A stretch of 64,000 nt of DNA from Neoakkermansia glycaniphila (GCF_001683795.1 NZ_LIGX01000040.1:1-64000), one strand, 5' to 3'; positions 49,686-59,812 are shown, counted from the stretch's first letter. Numbers and translations: made by a program. The notes: generated from the sequence alone by a model not told the origin.

Positions 49686-51353
49686 ATGATCCGTTCCTTC
49701 CTCTTTCTACGGCCGTTCGCCGTGTGCAGCCTTGCCGGGATGTCCCTGCTGCATGCGAGCCTCGCGACCGATACGCCTCAGCCAACCATTCCGGTATCGG
49801 CATGGACGGATTACCTTGAGGCCGCCGGGCGCAACGATTCCCGCCAACGCTATTCCGTGAACGAGCGCATCGGAGCCGATGCATTCTACAAAAAAGGCAT
49901 CCGGGGAGAGGGCGTGCGCGTCGCCAACATCGAACCCGGCACGCTGTGGAGAGGCCATGCGATCTTCACCGGCATTCCGGAGGACAGGCTGTACTACGGC
50001 GTACAAGCCACCGCCGATTACAGCGATCTCCATGCCACGGGCGTATGCGGCGCCATCGCTGCCGGATCCGCCGACAATCCGCGAGCCATGGGCATCGCAC
50101 CGAAAGCCGACCTGTATTCCGCTTCCTTTTTCAAGAAACCGCAGAATGCCGCAGCCCCGCCCTTTTCGCATACCTCCCTGCTCACCACCTACCGCCGCTT
50201 CTTCGGCAAGGCCGATGTCATCAACACTTCATGGGGCACCGTCTGGCCCACACCCACGGTCGAATTCTACTCCTACCTGCTGGATTCCTTCTGCCGGGCG
50301 CACCCGGAAACTCTCTTCGTGGCGGCAGCCGGAAATACGGGTACCTTTCCCAACCCCGCCCAGCGGGGCAAGGTCAGCACCATCGCCTCGGGATTCAACA
50401 ATATAGCCGTCGGCGCACAGGGCAATGCCCCGGCCTACGATGAACTCTGCCCGAACAGTTGCCATCTGCCCGTCGATTTCATCAATCCGCACACGAACAA
50501 GCAGGAGGGCAAACGAGCCGGGGTCGACATCACGGCACCGGGAGAAATGATCGTCGTACCCACCATCAACCCGAAGGACCCGAAGCGCAACGACCTTTTC
50601 TTCAAGGCCTCGGGTACCAGCGTAGCAGCGCCCATCGTGGCGGGCGGCGCCTGCCTGCTCATTTCCTCGGCTCGAAAGAACGGATTCCCCGCCGAAGCCA
50701 CGGACGCCCGCGTTCTGAAAGCCGTCCTCCTCAATGCCGCCGACAAGCCGAAAGGATGGGACAACGGCGCGCATCATGCCGCCTACCGCGATCAGGCCGA
50801 CGTCTGGCTGACGACGCAGGGCCTCGACTATAAATTCGGCGCAGGCTTCCTCAACCTCGCGCAGGCCTTGAAGCAGCACGGTGAAGCGGCTCCTTCCAAG
50901 TTCTGGAACCTTTATTCGCTGAAACAGGGGCAATCGCAAACAATCCCGTTGGGCAACATACCGTCCGGCTCCACGGTGACCGCCACTCTGGCATGGTTTC
51001 AGGATTGCGCCATCAAGGGCTTTGCCCAGGCGCCCGGCGATGCAGAGCTGGACCGGCTTCTGAAGGACGGCAAACCCAGTCCTGTCGAAAAACCGGAAAT
51101 CGATTACCGGGGAATGGCCGATTTCAACCTCGAATTATGCCGGATCGATCCCACCGCACCCGGCAAACCCATTCCGGTAGCCGCATCCGCCACACCGAAC
51201 AACACGGTCGAGCACATCCGCTTCCAGATACCGCAAGACGGAGATTATTGCCTGAAAATCACGTTCGACCGCATGACCTACGGCGCACCTCCCGCACAAG
51301 GCGAACCCAGCGCAACCGCATGGAGCATCACCCCGCCCCCCGCCACCCGCTGA
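49686..51353 (+). CDS. Secreted S8 subtilisin-like protease, Asp motif altered
   Basis: 555 aa with a signal peptide (about 1-27, ending HASLA). The S8 catalytic His is in LHATGVCGAIAA (H116), the oxyanion Asn in AAAGNTG (about N216) and the Ser in ASGTSVAAPIVAGG (about S312). The first motif, normally V-x-x-D-S/T-G, reads VRVANIEPG with Glu83 where Asp is expected. A C-terminal beta domain (about 415-555) follows. It is upstream of a CAP gene on the same strand (33 bp), so they may be co-transcribed. Confidence 0.85.
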   Translation: MIRSFLFLRPFAVCSLAGMSLLHASLATDTPQPTIPVSAWTDYLEAAGRNDSRQRYSVNERIGADAFYKKGIRGEGVRVANIEPGTLWRGHAIFTGIPEDRLYYGVQATADYSDLHATGVCGAIAAGSADNPRAMGIAPKADLYSASFFKKPQNAAAPPFSHTSLLTTYRRFFGKADVINTSWGTVWPTPTVEFYSYLLDSFCRAHPETLFVAAAGNTGTFPNPAQRGKVSTIASGFNNIAVGAQGNAPAYDELCPNSCHLPVDFINPHTNKQEGKRAGVDITAPGEMIVVPTINPKDPKRNDLFFKASGTSVAAPIVAGGACLLISSARKNGFPAEATDARVLKAVLLNAADKPKGWDNGAHHAAYRDQADVWLTTQGLDYKFGAGFLNLAQALKQHGEAAPSKFWNLYSLKQGQSQTIPLGNIPSGSTVTATLAWFQDCAIKGFAQAPGDAELDRLLKDGKPSPVEKPEIDYRGMADFNLELCRIDPTAPGKPIPVAASATPNNTVEHIRFQIPQDGDYCLKITFDRMTYGAPPAQGEPSATAWSITPPPATR

Positions 51354-51386
51354 CCATTCTTTCACCGCATCACACACATCCGGCAC

Positions 51387-52319
51387 ATGAAAACCACACA
51401 ACGTCTCTACCTGCCCGGCTGCCTGTTCGGCATTCTCCTCGCCTTCCACCCGGTCTCGGCACAGGAAACCGCTCCGGGCATCCGTCAGAAGGCACAGCCC
51501 GCCGCGCAGGCCTCCCCGGAAGCCCAAAAGGAAGCGGGCCGCCTCGCCCTGTATCCCAGAAGCAAGGGCGATATCCGCAAGCAGCTCAAGCTCATTGCAG
51601 CCAGAAAAGCGCCATCGGGCATCGCCCCCGATGTACAGGCCGCCGTCAACACGCTCAATTCCTACCGCTACCTGAGCGGGTTATACTCCGAAGTCGCGGC
51701 CGATTCCGAGTTCAACACGCAGGCTCAGGAAGCGGCCCGCGTCTGCGCCCAGAACAACAAGATCGCCCACGATCTCGGAGGCCATACCGAATCCTGCAAC
51801 CTGTTTGCCGGAAAAGGGACCCTGACGAATTCCATGCACGTTTACATGAACGACCCCGGCGACAACAACCGCGCCGAACGCGGACACCGCCGCAACAGCA
51901 TGAGCTACAACCTCGACAAGGTCGGCTTCGGCCAGAAAGGCGACTTCAGCGCCATGCGCGTATTCGGCAAGGGCACGCGGAACGAACGGGCCGAACAGGG
52001 ATGGAGCTACCCGGGCCGGGGATATTACCCGAAGGAATGGATGCTCGGAAACGGCTGGAGCTACTACCCGCCGGACGGCGTGACGCTGGACAAGGACACG
52101 AAGGTGAACATGTGGAAGGTCACGTCCTCGCCGAAAGCCGCCCTCCCGACCGACACGGAACCCAAGGGCAAGAAAATTGCCGTCGGGCAGATTTATGCCC
52201 ACCCGCGCAACCTCGTCTTCGAACCGCAGCTTCCGGCCAATGCCAAAGGAAAAGGCATCTACTGGGTACGTATCGTATCCGGCGATTTCACGGATCAGTA
52301 CGTCGTCGAGCTGTTTTGA
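51387..52319 (+). CDS. Secreted CAP-domain (SCP/PR-1-like) protein
   Basis: 310 aa with a signal peptide (about 1-27, ending HPVSA). The CAP core covers about 88-200: AAVNTLNSYRYLSGL, NTQAQEAARVCAQNNKIAHDLG, and RGHRRNSMSYNLDKVGFG. The C-terminal part is beta-rich (GKKIAVGQIYAHPRNLVF). The biochemical role of bacterial CAP proteins is mostly unknown. A strong terminator follows. Confidence 0.82.
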   Translation: MKTTQRLYLPGCLFGILLAFHPVSAQETAPGIRQKAQPAAQASPEAQKEAGRLALYPRSKGDIRKQLKLIAARKAPSGIAPDVQAAVNTLNSYRYLSGLYSEVAADSEFNTQAQEAARVCAQNNKIAHDLGGHTESCNLFAGKGTLTNSMHVYMNDPGDNNRAERGHRRNSMSYNLDKVGFGQKGDFSAMRVFGKGTRNERAEQGWSYPGRGYYPKEWMLGNGWSYYPPDGVTLDKDTKVNMWKVTSSPKAALPTDTEPKGKKIAVGQIYAHPRNLVFEPQLPANAKGKGIYWVRIVSGDFTDQYVVELF

Positions 52320-52341
52320 GTCTTGCGGGCCAATCGGTGTC

Positions 52342-52378
52342 AAGTCCTCATTTTATCTACCAAAATGAGGACTTTTTG
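52342..52378 (+). terminator. Rho-independent terminator after the CAP gene
   Basis: A perfect 13-bp stem (52342-52354 with 52362-52374), 7-nt loop, then T5. Confidence 0.9.
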
Positions 52379-52472
52379 CCTCTCCGGCACCGTTTTAAGG
52401 CCGCCATGGCCCCATTGGCGCATTTTTTTCACTACTAACAGCGTCTTTTTCTCTAAAAGTTGTGGATTTGCC

Positions 52473-52502
52473 TTTACAAAAGGCATCCTGCGGTGCTAGC
52501 TT
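52473..52502 (+). promoter_or_regulatory. Promoter of the HU gene
   Basis: TTTACA (52473-52478), 18-nt spacer, TAGCTT (52497-52502); a GAGG site then precedes the ATG at 52511. The same TAGCTT box is seen at 52932. Confidence 0.5.
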
Positions 52503-52510
52503 AGAGGCCT

Positions 52511-52777
52511 ATGAACAAAGCTCAACTCATCGATTCCATCCAGAAGAATCTCGGTGAAGGTGCAACCCGCAAGTGCGCTGCTGCAGCCCTCGACGCAGTT
52601 CTTACGTCCATCACGACCGCAGTCAAGACCGAAAAGGTTCAGATCATCGGTTTCGGGACGTTTGAAACCAAGTCCCGTCCGGCTCGCACTGGCCACAATC
52701 CCAAGACAGGCGCTACGATGCAGATCCCCGCTTCCAAGACGGTGGCATTCAAGGCATCCTCTGCCCTCAAAAAGTAA
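52511..52777 (+). CDS. HU/IHF-family DNA-binding protein
   Basis: 88-aa nucleoid protein. MNKAQLIDSIQKNLG at the start, VQIIGFGTFETKSRPARTGHNPKTGATMQIPASKTVAFKASSALK at the end: the beta arm with the RxGxNPxTG-type motif (here HNPKTG) and Pro at the tip are intact. It is single-gene, with its own promoter and a downstream hairpin. Confidence 0.93.
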   Translation: MNKAQLIDSIQKNLGEGATRKCAAAALDAVLTSITTAVKTEKVQIIGFGTFETKSRPARTGHNPKTGATMQIPASKTVAFKASSALKK

Positions 52778-52803
52778 GAAGAAACTCATTCGAGTTCATT
52801 TTC

Positions 52804-52837
52804 AGAACCTTCACTCCGCATGGGTGAAGGTTCTTTG
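52804..52837 (+). terminator. Terminator hairpin after HU
   Basis: A perfect 11-bp stem (52804-52814 with 52824-52834), with a short T tract. Confidence 0.7.
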
Positions 52838-52908
52838 TCTATCCATGGATTGCCCGTCCTCCAACGGCAAATGCTGGCAGGAAAAGCCCATTTTGCTACA
52901 GCAAAGGC

Positions 52909-52937
52909 TTGACTTGATTTGCCTGCGCGTGTAGCTT
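52909..52937 (+). promoter_or_regulatory. Promoter of the GTPase operon
   Basis: TTGACT (52909-52914), 17-nt spacer, TAGCTT (52932-52937). The ATG at 52939 would lie before the predicted start near 52944, so the ATG at 52948 is preferred. Confidence 0.6.
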
Positions 52938-52947
52938 TATGGGACTC

Positions 52948-54867
52948 ATGTCCAGTTCTACGTTGTATATATTCGATTGTCTTTCGGGTAAACTGCGTGC
53001 CTCACAAGGCGACCTCGTTTCCATCGGCAAGTCGAGGGACAACACGGTTCGAGCGGACATGGACGCCGATATAGCAGGCTCCTTTTCCCGAAAAAGAAAT
53101 TTTTATACATTCTTCCCGCAACGAAGCATCGGCGCCTATACAGTCAACGGCACGGAACAGACGGCAAGTTCCGAACTGCTGCCCAATAAACTGTACCTGT
53201 TCACCGCTGCCATGGGTTGCTTCATCTGCTGGTACGGCGACGAGGACAACATGCCGAATTTCTCCTCCTACAATCTGCAGGCATGGTACCTGTACGACAA
53301 ACCCAACAAGGCATGGCACGGCCCCTACGCCTTCCGCCAGCTGGCAACAGCCTCAGCCAGCCTCCCCAAGGACTGCCTCGCCACATTCGAGGGATTGGAC
53401 CGCTCCGCCTTCTACCTGAAAAACCTTCTGCCCATCATTTCCTCGCGTTACCCCATCGCTGCGGCATCGAAGAAACAGAAACCGGCAGAGGCGAACCTGC
53501 CGCCCATACCGCCGGAAGCCGCCGTGCGACAGGCCTGCGAAGCCGTCGGCTGCGATGTGCCCGATACGGCAGCCACGCGCCCCATGCGCTCGGCGCACCG
53601 CCATGAACCCCCTTCGGCAGCCCAGTCGGCTCCCTCAGCCGAACAGCCCGCACGCGATATCGACCCCGAACACGGCGAATTGCTGTGCCCGGTCTGCTGG
53701 CAGCGATTCACGCTCGCGGACATCATGAACATCGCCTCCCATCCGGATCTCCGGGGCGACTCCCTGCTCGGTGAAGACGCCATGCAGCGGTTCTGGGCCA
53801 CCAGCTTCAACGACAAAGGGCAGGCCCTCGATGCGAAAGGCGTACCCTGCACCGATTTCGCCTGCCCGCACTGCCGCCGCCGCCTGCCCGCCTTCTTCCT
53901 GAAACTGCGCCAGCGCATCTTCTCCATCGTCGGCGCGCCCTCATCAGGGAAATCCTACTATCTGGCCGCCCTGCTCCAGCAGCTCGAGCAAAGCCTGCCC
54001 CGGGAATACGGCCTTACCTTCCGCGATGCTGACCCGACGTGCAACGCCATCATCAACGACATGCGCAAGCGGCTCTTCTCCGCATCCTCGCCTGAAGAAG
54101 CCTACCTCACCAAAACCGATCTGGAAGGGACTCTCTACGAAACGCTGCCCAGGCACGGCCGCATGACCCGCCTGCCCAAGCCCTTTATCTACACCATCTC
54201 CGGCATCGGTTCGGACGAAAGCCCCACGGGCCTCGTCTTCTACGACAACGCGGGCGAACACTTCGAGCCTGGGCGCAACAGCGAAGACTCTCCGGGAGCG
54301 CAACACGTCGCCGTCGCAGACGGACTTTGCTTCCTGTTCGATCCCACCGTCAACCCGGACTTCCGCCGGATGCTCAAAGACGTCAACGACCCCCAGCTCC
54401 AGAACGCCTGCCGCGCCATCGACCAGCAAAGCACCATTCTCACGGAAATGGAAGTCCGCATCAAAACCCTGTTGAACCTCGCGCCACAGGAACGCATCCG
54501 GACGCCGTTCGCCTTCATCATCGGCAAATGCGATACATGGCAGCACCTCCTCGAAGGTGGCCCCCTGCTCCCTGCATCCGAAAACGGCCGCATCCTGCAG
54601 CACAACATCGATGCCAATTCGGAACACCTCCGACGCTTCCTCTTCGGCCTCCATCCGTCCATCTGCACCACCGTCGAAGCCATCTCCTCGGACGTCCGGT
54701 ACTTTGCCGCCTCCGCATTCGGCACGCCTCCCGTCGAATTCACCGACACGGACAACAGCACGAAACGAATCGGCCCCGATCCGGCGCACCTCTCCCCCAT
54801 CCATATCTGCGACCCCACCCTCTGGCTCCTCAGCCGCCTCGAACCCACCCTCATCCCTTCCCTGTAA
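52948..54867 (+). CDS. FHA/GYF-like/zinc-ribbon/TRAFAC-type GTPase
   Basis: 639 aa from the ATG at 52948. Domains in order: FHA-like (about 1-98; SIGKSRDNTV, then SRKRNFYTFFP, then TVNGT); a GYF-2-like segment (about 110-160; WYLYDKPNKAWHGPYAFRQL); a disordered linker; a zinc ribbon (about 245-320; LCPVCW, CPHCRRRLP); then a P-loop GTPase with GAPSSGKS (329-336), DNAGE (433-437) and GKCD (526-529). GTPases of this type with GAP1-type partners are predicted signalling or conflict modules. Next gene starts 18 bp later. Confidence 0.75.
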   Translation: MSSSTLYIFDCLSGKLRASQGDLVSIGKSRDNTVRADMDADIAGSFSRKRNFYTFFPQRSIGAYTVNGTEQTASSELLPNKLYLFTAAMGCFICWYGDEDNMPNFSSYNLQAWYLYDKPNKAWHGPYAFRQLATASASLPKDCLATFEGLDRSAFYLKNLLPIISSRYPIAAASKKQKPAEANLPPIPPEAAVRQACEAVGCDVPDTAATRPMRSAHRHEPPSAAQSAPSAEQPARDIDPEHGELLCPVCWQRFTLADIMNIASHPDLRGDSLLGEDAMQRFWATSFNDKGQALDAKGVPCTDFACPHCRRRLPAFFLKLRQRIFSIVGAPSSGKSYYLAALLQQLEQSLPREYGLTFRDADPTCNAIINDMRKRLFSASSPEEAYLTKTDLEGTLYETLPRHGRMTRLPKPFIYTISGIGSDESPTGLVFYDNAGEHFEPGRNSEDSPGAQHVAVADGLCFLFDPTVNPDFRRMLKDVNDPQLQNACRAIDQQSTILTEMEVRIKTLLNLAPQERIRTPFAFIIGKCDTWQHLLEGGPLLPASENGRILQHNIDANSEHLRRFLFGLHPSICTTVEAISSDVRYFAASAFGTPPVEFTDTDNSTKRIGPDPAHLSPIHICDPTLWLLSRLEPTLIPSL

Positions 54868-54885
54868 CCCTCACCCTCCACTCTC

Positions 54886-57309
54886 ATGGCTTGCCAGCTC
54901 ATCTACACCAGCGCACCGCGTCTTCTGGACGCCGGGCGCACGGGCTTCGGCACCGTCGCACGCAACCGAAGCCTCGGTGCCGCTCTGACTGCCTCGCTGG
55001 AACGCATCAGCACATTCAGCCGCACCACCGGAACGGAAGGCACGCGCCGCATCTTCGCCTACAGGCAAATCACCCTCGGAGCCTCAAACTTCCACATCCT
55101 CACCTCCATCGCCGATTCCGGTTCCGACTACACGGGCCGCACCAACCACACGGCGCATCACCTCGTCCTCACGGAACAGGACGTGGACGACCTGCGGCTG
55201 CACACGGATTTCACCCCGGCCGGACTCGCCCTCGCTCTCGAACGGCAGGCTTTCTGGAAAACGGAATGGACGAACAATCCCGAACTGCTGGAAGACGACA
55301 CCCCCTGGAAACCGGCAACCCCAGCAACAAGCGGAGTTCCTTCCCTCTGGGAAAGCCTGACAGGCCATGAGAACAACTCCCGGCACCCTCTCGACCTTCA
55401 AACGCAGGGACTCTACCTCCTCCTCCCGCCCGACGCCACTCCGGAGATCGCACTCCGCCTGCTGGACGAAACCTCTTTTCAGTGCCCGCGCCAAGGCTGG
55501 GGATTCACATGGACGACCGACTTCGACCCCAACTACCAAGGGGCCGACTTTACGTGCATCTGCATACGCCAAGGTTCTCCGGAAGAAAAACAGGCCGAAA
55601 CCGGGCGGCGCAGCATGCTTCGGGTCGATCGCCGACTGACTCCTCCGGCCTCCTCAGCGCCCGGCCTCCACTCTTCCATTCCCGATGCACCCGGCATCTC
55701 CATCGAGGATGCGCCCGAAATCCCCGGCACTCCGCCTCCCCACCTCCACATGCGGAGCATGAAAGAAAGCATTCGTGCGCAACATACATCCGATTCCCGG
55801 GAAGACGACATCCCCGAAGACGAGGAAGAAACGGAAACATCCCATTCCTCGTTGAAAATGTGGCTGGCTTTCGCCATCTCCTGCGCCCTGTGCCTTGCGG
55901 CATTCTACCTCTACACCCAGCGAGGGAGCGACTCCGCATCATCGCCGGAGAGCATGGCTGCCGTTCAGGAAGATACTCCTTCCATACCGCCCCTGATCGT
56001 CCCGCCGCCTGCTCCGACGCCCGCCATCGCCCGCGACCTCCCGGGCGCCCGCAACGCACAGGCACACCCCCCGGATCGCCCGGAGCCACCCCCAGCTCCC
56101 GCCCCTGCACCGGACAAACCGCAAACGCCGCCGCCGCCCGCCCCTGACGTTCCAGCCAAGCCTGCCCCCGTACAGCAGCCTGCGGCTTCCTCCTGCTCCG
56201 ACGCCATCAAATACGGAGATCCCGTACCCGCCCAAAGCCTGAACTATCTTGATCAGGGAGGCCAATTCACCCAAGGCCGCATCGCCATCATCCCTCTGGG
56301 AGCGAAATCCGGCATGAGCGAAAAAATCGCCAGCGACGCCCACCCTGTCAAACTCGAAAAATCCGGTAACGAATATAGCTTCTCCTACCGGAAAAGTGGC
56401 GCATTCGACCCCCTGTTCACCCTCACACTCTCCCCGGACGGCTCTATCTCCGGCACGACCCCGAAAGACGTCATCATCGACATCGAATTGAACCGGAACA
56501 ACCGGAACATGCGTCTCATCATTGTACCGCGCATGATCGCCACCATCCCCTCAACCGCCAAACCACCCGTTCCGGACAGTTTCCAAATCAAAGCAGGAGA
56601 CCTTGACGCTTATCCGGATGCACAATCTCCCGACCGCTACAGCCTCAAACTCCGGAAAAAAGGCTTCTTCCTCGTCTCGCCGATCCTGAAATATGCCAGC
56701 AACCCGCAAAAACCAGCCAGCTACATCCGCCTGCCCCGGCTCCGGAACATATCGGACAATGCCCTGCTGATTGACCCCGACGCATGGCAATGCAAGTTCA
56801 AACAAAACGGCGATTTCGACATCTACGCCGTCTCCTGTGAAACGGCATGGCCCATCAACGACCGGCTGGAACAGGCATTCGCGAGCATCGTCGCCAAACG
56901 GCCAAACAGGCAGGCAGCCAGCCTTGCCGAATTCTACGGCGTCCTGAGCAGCATCAAATCCAGTAGCGAAGCCCGGCAATCGACGGAAAAACATGTCGAC
57001 CGGTACGACACCATACTCAACGATGCCGCTTTCGACAGATTCGCCACGAAAAAACTGAACATCAAATCACAATATACTTCCCCAGCGACACGGAGATCTG
57101 AAATCGACAAACAGGCAGGATACGCCAAAGTCATGCAGGCATGCCGCGACTATATCACCAAACAACTTGAAGTGGAATACAACCGCCTGTCCGGAGAAGT
57201 CTCGGAAATCCAGCTGGAACTGGATACCATCACCCTCCACAACAACAAGCTGACCTGGCTATTCAAGGAAGTCCCCAAAGAACAGCCTGCGACCACAACC
57301 CGGCCATGA
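54886..57309 (+). CDS. GAP1-N-like GTPase-associated membrane protein
   Basis: 807 aa. The N-terminal ~240 residues (MACQLIYTSAPRLLDAGRTG, GFGTVARNRSLGAALTASLER, FHILTSIADSGSDYTGRTNHTAHHLVL) match the GAP1-N domain, named for its link to such GTPases. Then come an acidic segment, one membrane span (about 325-345, MWLAFAISCALCLAAFYLY), a Pro-rich linker (about 380-430) and a C-terminal region with a charged helix near 690-800. The domain before the span should face the cytoplasm and meet the GTPase. Overlaps the next gene by ATGA. Confidence 0.75.
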   Translation: MACQLIYTSAPRLLDAGRTGFGTVARNRSLGAALTASLERISTFSRTTGTEGTRRIFAYRQITLGASNFHILTSIADSGSDYTGRTNHTAHHLVLTEQDVDDLRLHTDFTPAGLALALERQAFWKTEWTNNPELLEDDTPWKPATPATSGVPSLWESLTGHENNSRHPLDLQTQGLYLLLPPDATPEIALRLLDETSFQCPRQGWGFTWTTDFDPNYQGADFTCICIRQGSPEEKQAETGRRSMLRVDRRLTPPASSAPGLHSSIPDAPGISIEDAPEIPGTPPPHLHMRSMKESIRAQHTSDSREDDIPEDEEETETSHSSLKMWLAFAISCALCLAAFYLYTQRGSDSASSPESMAAVQEDTPSIPPLIVPPPAPTPAIARDLPGARNAQAHPPDRPEPPPAPAPAPDKPQTPPPPAPDVPAKPAPVQQPAASSCSDAIKYGDPVPAQSLNYLDQGGQFTQGRIAIIPLGAKSGMSEKIASDAHPVKLEKSGNEYSFSYRKSGAFDPLFTLTLSPDGSISGTTPKDVIIDIELNRNNRNMRLIIVPRMIATIPSTAKPPVPDSFQIKAGDLDAYPDAQSPDRYSLKLRKKGFFLVSPILKYASNPQKPASYIRLPRLRNISDNALLIDPDAWQCKFKQNGDFDIYAVSCETAWPINDRLEQAFASIVAKRPNRQAASLAEFYGVLSSIKSSSEARQSTEKHVDRYDTILNDAAFDRFATKKLNIKSQYTSPATRRSEIDKQAGYAKVMQACRDYITKQLEVEYNRLSGEVSEIQLELDTITLHNNKLTWLFKEVPKEQPATTTRP

Positions 57310-59795
57310 GCGACTCACCCCACACGGAAGAACTATACAGGGAATACAGGCAGAAAGTCCTGCAGGGCGATGAAGCCGGGGCTCTCGCCGCCATCCGCCG
57401 CATCCTCCAGGCCGACCCGCACGACAAAACCGCCGCCCGCGACCTCCAACGCAGACTCCGCAACCACCTGTCCAGGGAAACCCCTGTCATCAACGACCTC
57501 ATGCAACGGGGCGATATGTCGGCCCTGCAAACAAACCTCGCCCGCCTCCTGGAACTGGCTACCGAAAAAGAACTCCACGCCGCCTTGCCCGAATACGCCG
57601 ACTGGCAGAAAGCGCTCGCCCGCTGGCAGCATGAATGCGACGAGGCGGAACTAGCAGAACTCATCGGCTGCATCGGAAGCACGGCTACGGAAGAACAGGA
57701 AGCCGACCTCCTCCGGAACATCGAAACGCTGACCTCCGCCAAACGGCTGAACCTCACTGCGCCGCAGCAGCAATCCCTCGCCGCCCTCAAAACAACCATC
57801 AGGCAGGCACAGGAAAAGCGGGACCGCGAACAATACGCCGCCACCGAAATCGAACGTCTTGGCTCCATGCTGGAAAACATGGAAGCATCCGGCGACGGTG
57901 AACTCGAAGAAAAAAAGGCATCCTTCCTGCATGCGCGAATCGACAAACTCCGCAAACAGCTCACCCTGCTTCGCCGGGCGGATATCGGCATTCCCGAAGA
58001 TATGGGAGAAAGGGCCGAAGCCGCCATCTCCCGCTGGAACCGGGCCAAGGCCACCGTCTCCCGCAAACGCCGCCTCGCCCTGCGCTTCACCCTCAGCCTC
58101 GCTGGAGGCTTCCTGCTCTGCGGAGGAATCTACTACTACCTCGACAGCAAAGCGAGCAACATCGCAGGCCGTTTGAAAGACCTGATGGAGCACCAGCAAC
58201 TCTCCGAGGCCGAATCTCTTGCCGGAACCGTGCATGAAAACAGCATCCTGCCGTCATTCGGAGGCCTCGGCAACCAGCTGGACAACCTCCAGCGCTGGAG
58301 CAGCAACATCCGGCTGCTGGCTCGCAGCATCGACAACGCCTTGAACCAGCTCGACGCGAATCCGGACATCTTCGCCCTGTGGGACCCGTCGGAACGTCTG
58401 GCCTTCGGAGACAGCATCAACCGCCTCCCTCTCGAATACCGCACCCGGCGCATGGAACAATGGGCGAACATTACACGCACCTACGAACAGATGCTGACGA
58501 ACAGGCGCAACCATATCCTTTCCCAAATCTCTGCCGACAGCATCCCCATGCCCGAACTGACCGGCAACTTCGACACGGATGCGCAAAAACTCAGCGAACA
58601 GCAGCAAAAGCTCGAACAGAACAAACAGCTTTTCACCGCCAACCAGCGCGAACTCGGCCTCTCGATCGACATCCTCCAGCCCATCAATGATCGGTTATCC
58701 GATATCAACAGCATCCTGCACAGCATCGAACAGGCGCGTTCTGTCGAAGCCCAGCTCAGGGAAGCGCGCACACTGGAAACCTTCAAGGCCTATCTCCAGC
58801 TACTCTCCCCTGCCAAATACCAGCCTGTCCAGAACGCCCTTGCCATGTCCGGCAAACTGCCGGATTACGACAAAATCGTCGCTCTGGTGCAATTCTCCGG
58901 CGACAACACGTATGCCGAACGCATCGAACGCAGCAAACAAATCCACTTGAACGGTCAACCGACCTTCACCCCGGAGCAGCCGATCACCCAGCAGCAGCTT
59001 GAAATCATCGCAGAACTCTTCCGCAACCAAAACTTCAAAAAACCCTACTATCGCATCCGCACCCAGTCGGGGCAGTATTATCTGGCAGAAATGCGTCCCT
59101 CGGCGCGCGACGGAGAATACATCGTCGAACGCTCGCCCATCGACCCCCGCTTCTCCGCCCTCAGCAACAACACGGCCACCATTCCCGCCAACCAGATCGC
59201 ATCCATCGACACGATCGATCTGACCGACTTCTTTCAGGCGGCCGGACTCAAGGAACCCGACTTTGCCTACGGGAAAGCCAACCTCCTCCGCATACTCGGC
59301 CGCATCATCGACTACGACAGGCCGGAATGCCCGGCACTGGCCAAAGCATACTTCTACGGCAAAATACTCGACTTCATCGAGGCTTACCCCCACCCTGAAA
59401 TTCCGGGAGCCTGCTTCTCTGACACATTCGAACGCGACAAAGCCTCCTTCCACCACCACCTGCGCGACAACGTCGTGGAACTGAACGCAGCCTGCTGGCT
59501 CGCCACCAATCCCACCACCCTCAAAGAGGAACAACAATGGGCTGACTGGTTCAAACGCCACAAAAACCCGCCGTATGAACAGGAAGTGAAAAACAGGCTA
59601 ACAGCGCACGACAAACGGAAACCCTCCTACGTCGGCTTCATCGACCATACAGGCGCCCCGGTCTTCCTCCATGCCCTGCCGCCGGACAAACCCATCTGGT
59701 ACATCAGCAAAAACGACTACTCCCTCCAGCTCATGAACAATGAGAAATCCTTCGAAAACGCCGCTTACCTGAGCCCCCTGATCTCATTCTTATAA
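57306..59795 (+). CDS. Third gene of the GTPase system: coiled-coil membrane protein
   Basis: 829 aa, not recognised. The N-terminal ~250 residues are helical (EELYREYRQKVLQGDEAGALAAIRRILQADPHDKTAARDLQRRL, TPR-like). One membrane span lies at about 258-280 (LRFTLSLAGGFLLCGGIYYYL), followed by a long helical then mixed C-terminal part. ATGA coupling to the GAP1-N-like gene and similar topology imply that they form a membrane complex. Confidence 0.65.
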   Translation: MSDSPHTEELYREYRQKVLQGDEAGALAAIRRILQADPHDKTAARDLQRRLRNHLSRETPVINDLMQRGDMSALQTNLARLLELATEKELHAALPEYADWQKALARWQHECDEAELAELIGCIGSTATEEQEADLLRNIETLTSAKRLNLTAPQQQSLAALKTTIRQAQEKRDREQYAATEIERLGSMLENMEASGDGELEEKKASFLHARIDKLRKQLTLLRRADIGIPEDMGERAEAAISRWNRAKATVSRKRRLALRFTLSLAGGFLLCGGIYYYLDSKASNIAGRLKDLMEHQQLSEAESLAGTVHENSILPSFGGLGNQLDNLQRWSSNIRLLARSIDNALNQLDANPDIFALWDPSERLAFGDSINRLPLEYRTRRMEQWANITRTYEQMLTNRRNHILSQISADSIPMPELTGNFDTDAQKLSEQQQKLEQNKQLFTANQRELGLSIDILQPINDRLSDINSILHSIEQARSVEAQLREARTLETFKAYLQLLSPAKYQPVQNALAMSGKLPDYDKIVALVQFSGDNTYAERIERSKQIHLNGQPTFTPEQPITQQQLEIIAELFRNQNFKKPYYRIRTQSGQYYLAEMRPSARDGEYIVERSPIDPRFSALSNNTATIPANQIASIDTIDLTDFFQAAGLKEPDFAYGKANLLRILGRIIDYDRPECPALAKAYFYGKILDFIEAYPHPEIPGACFSDTFERDKASFHHHLRDNVVELNAACWLATNPTTLKEEQQWADWFKRHKNPPYEQEVKNRLTAHDKRKPSYVGFIDHTGAPVFLHALPPDKPIWYISKNDYSLQLMNNEKSFENAAYLSPLISFL

Positions 59796-59812
59796 ATCCG
59801 GAAACGAACGAC

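Noticed and set aside
54327..55370. Plus-strand frame spanning the GTPase/GAP1 gene junction
   Set aside because: Out of frame with two clear genes and of shadow composition (Pro/His/Arg).
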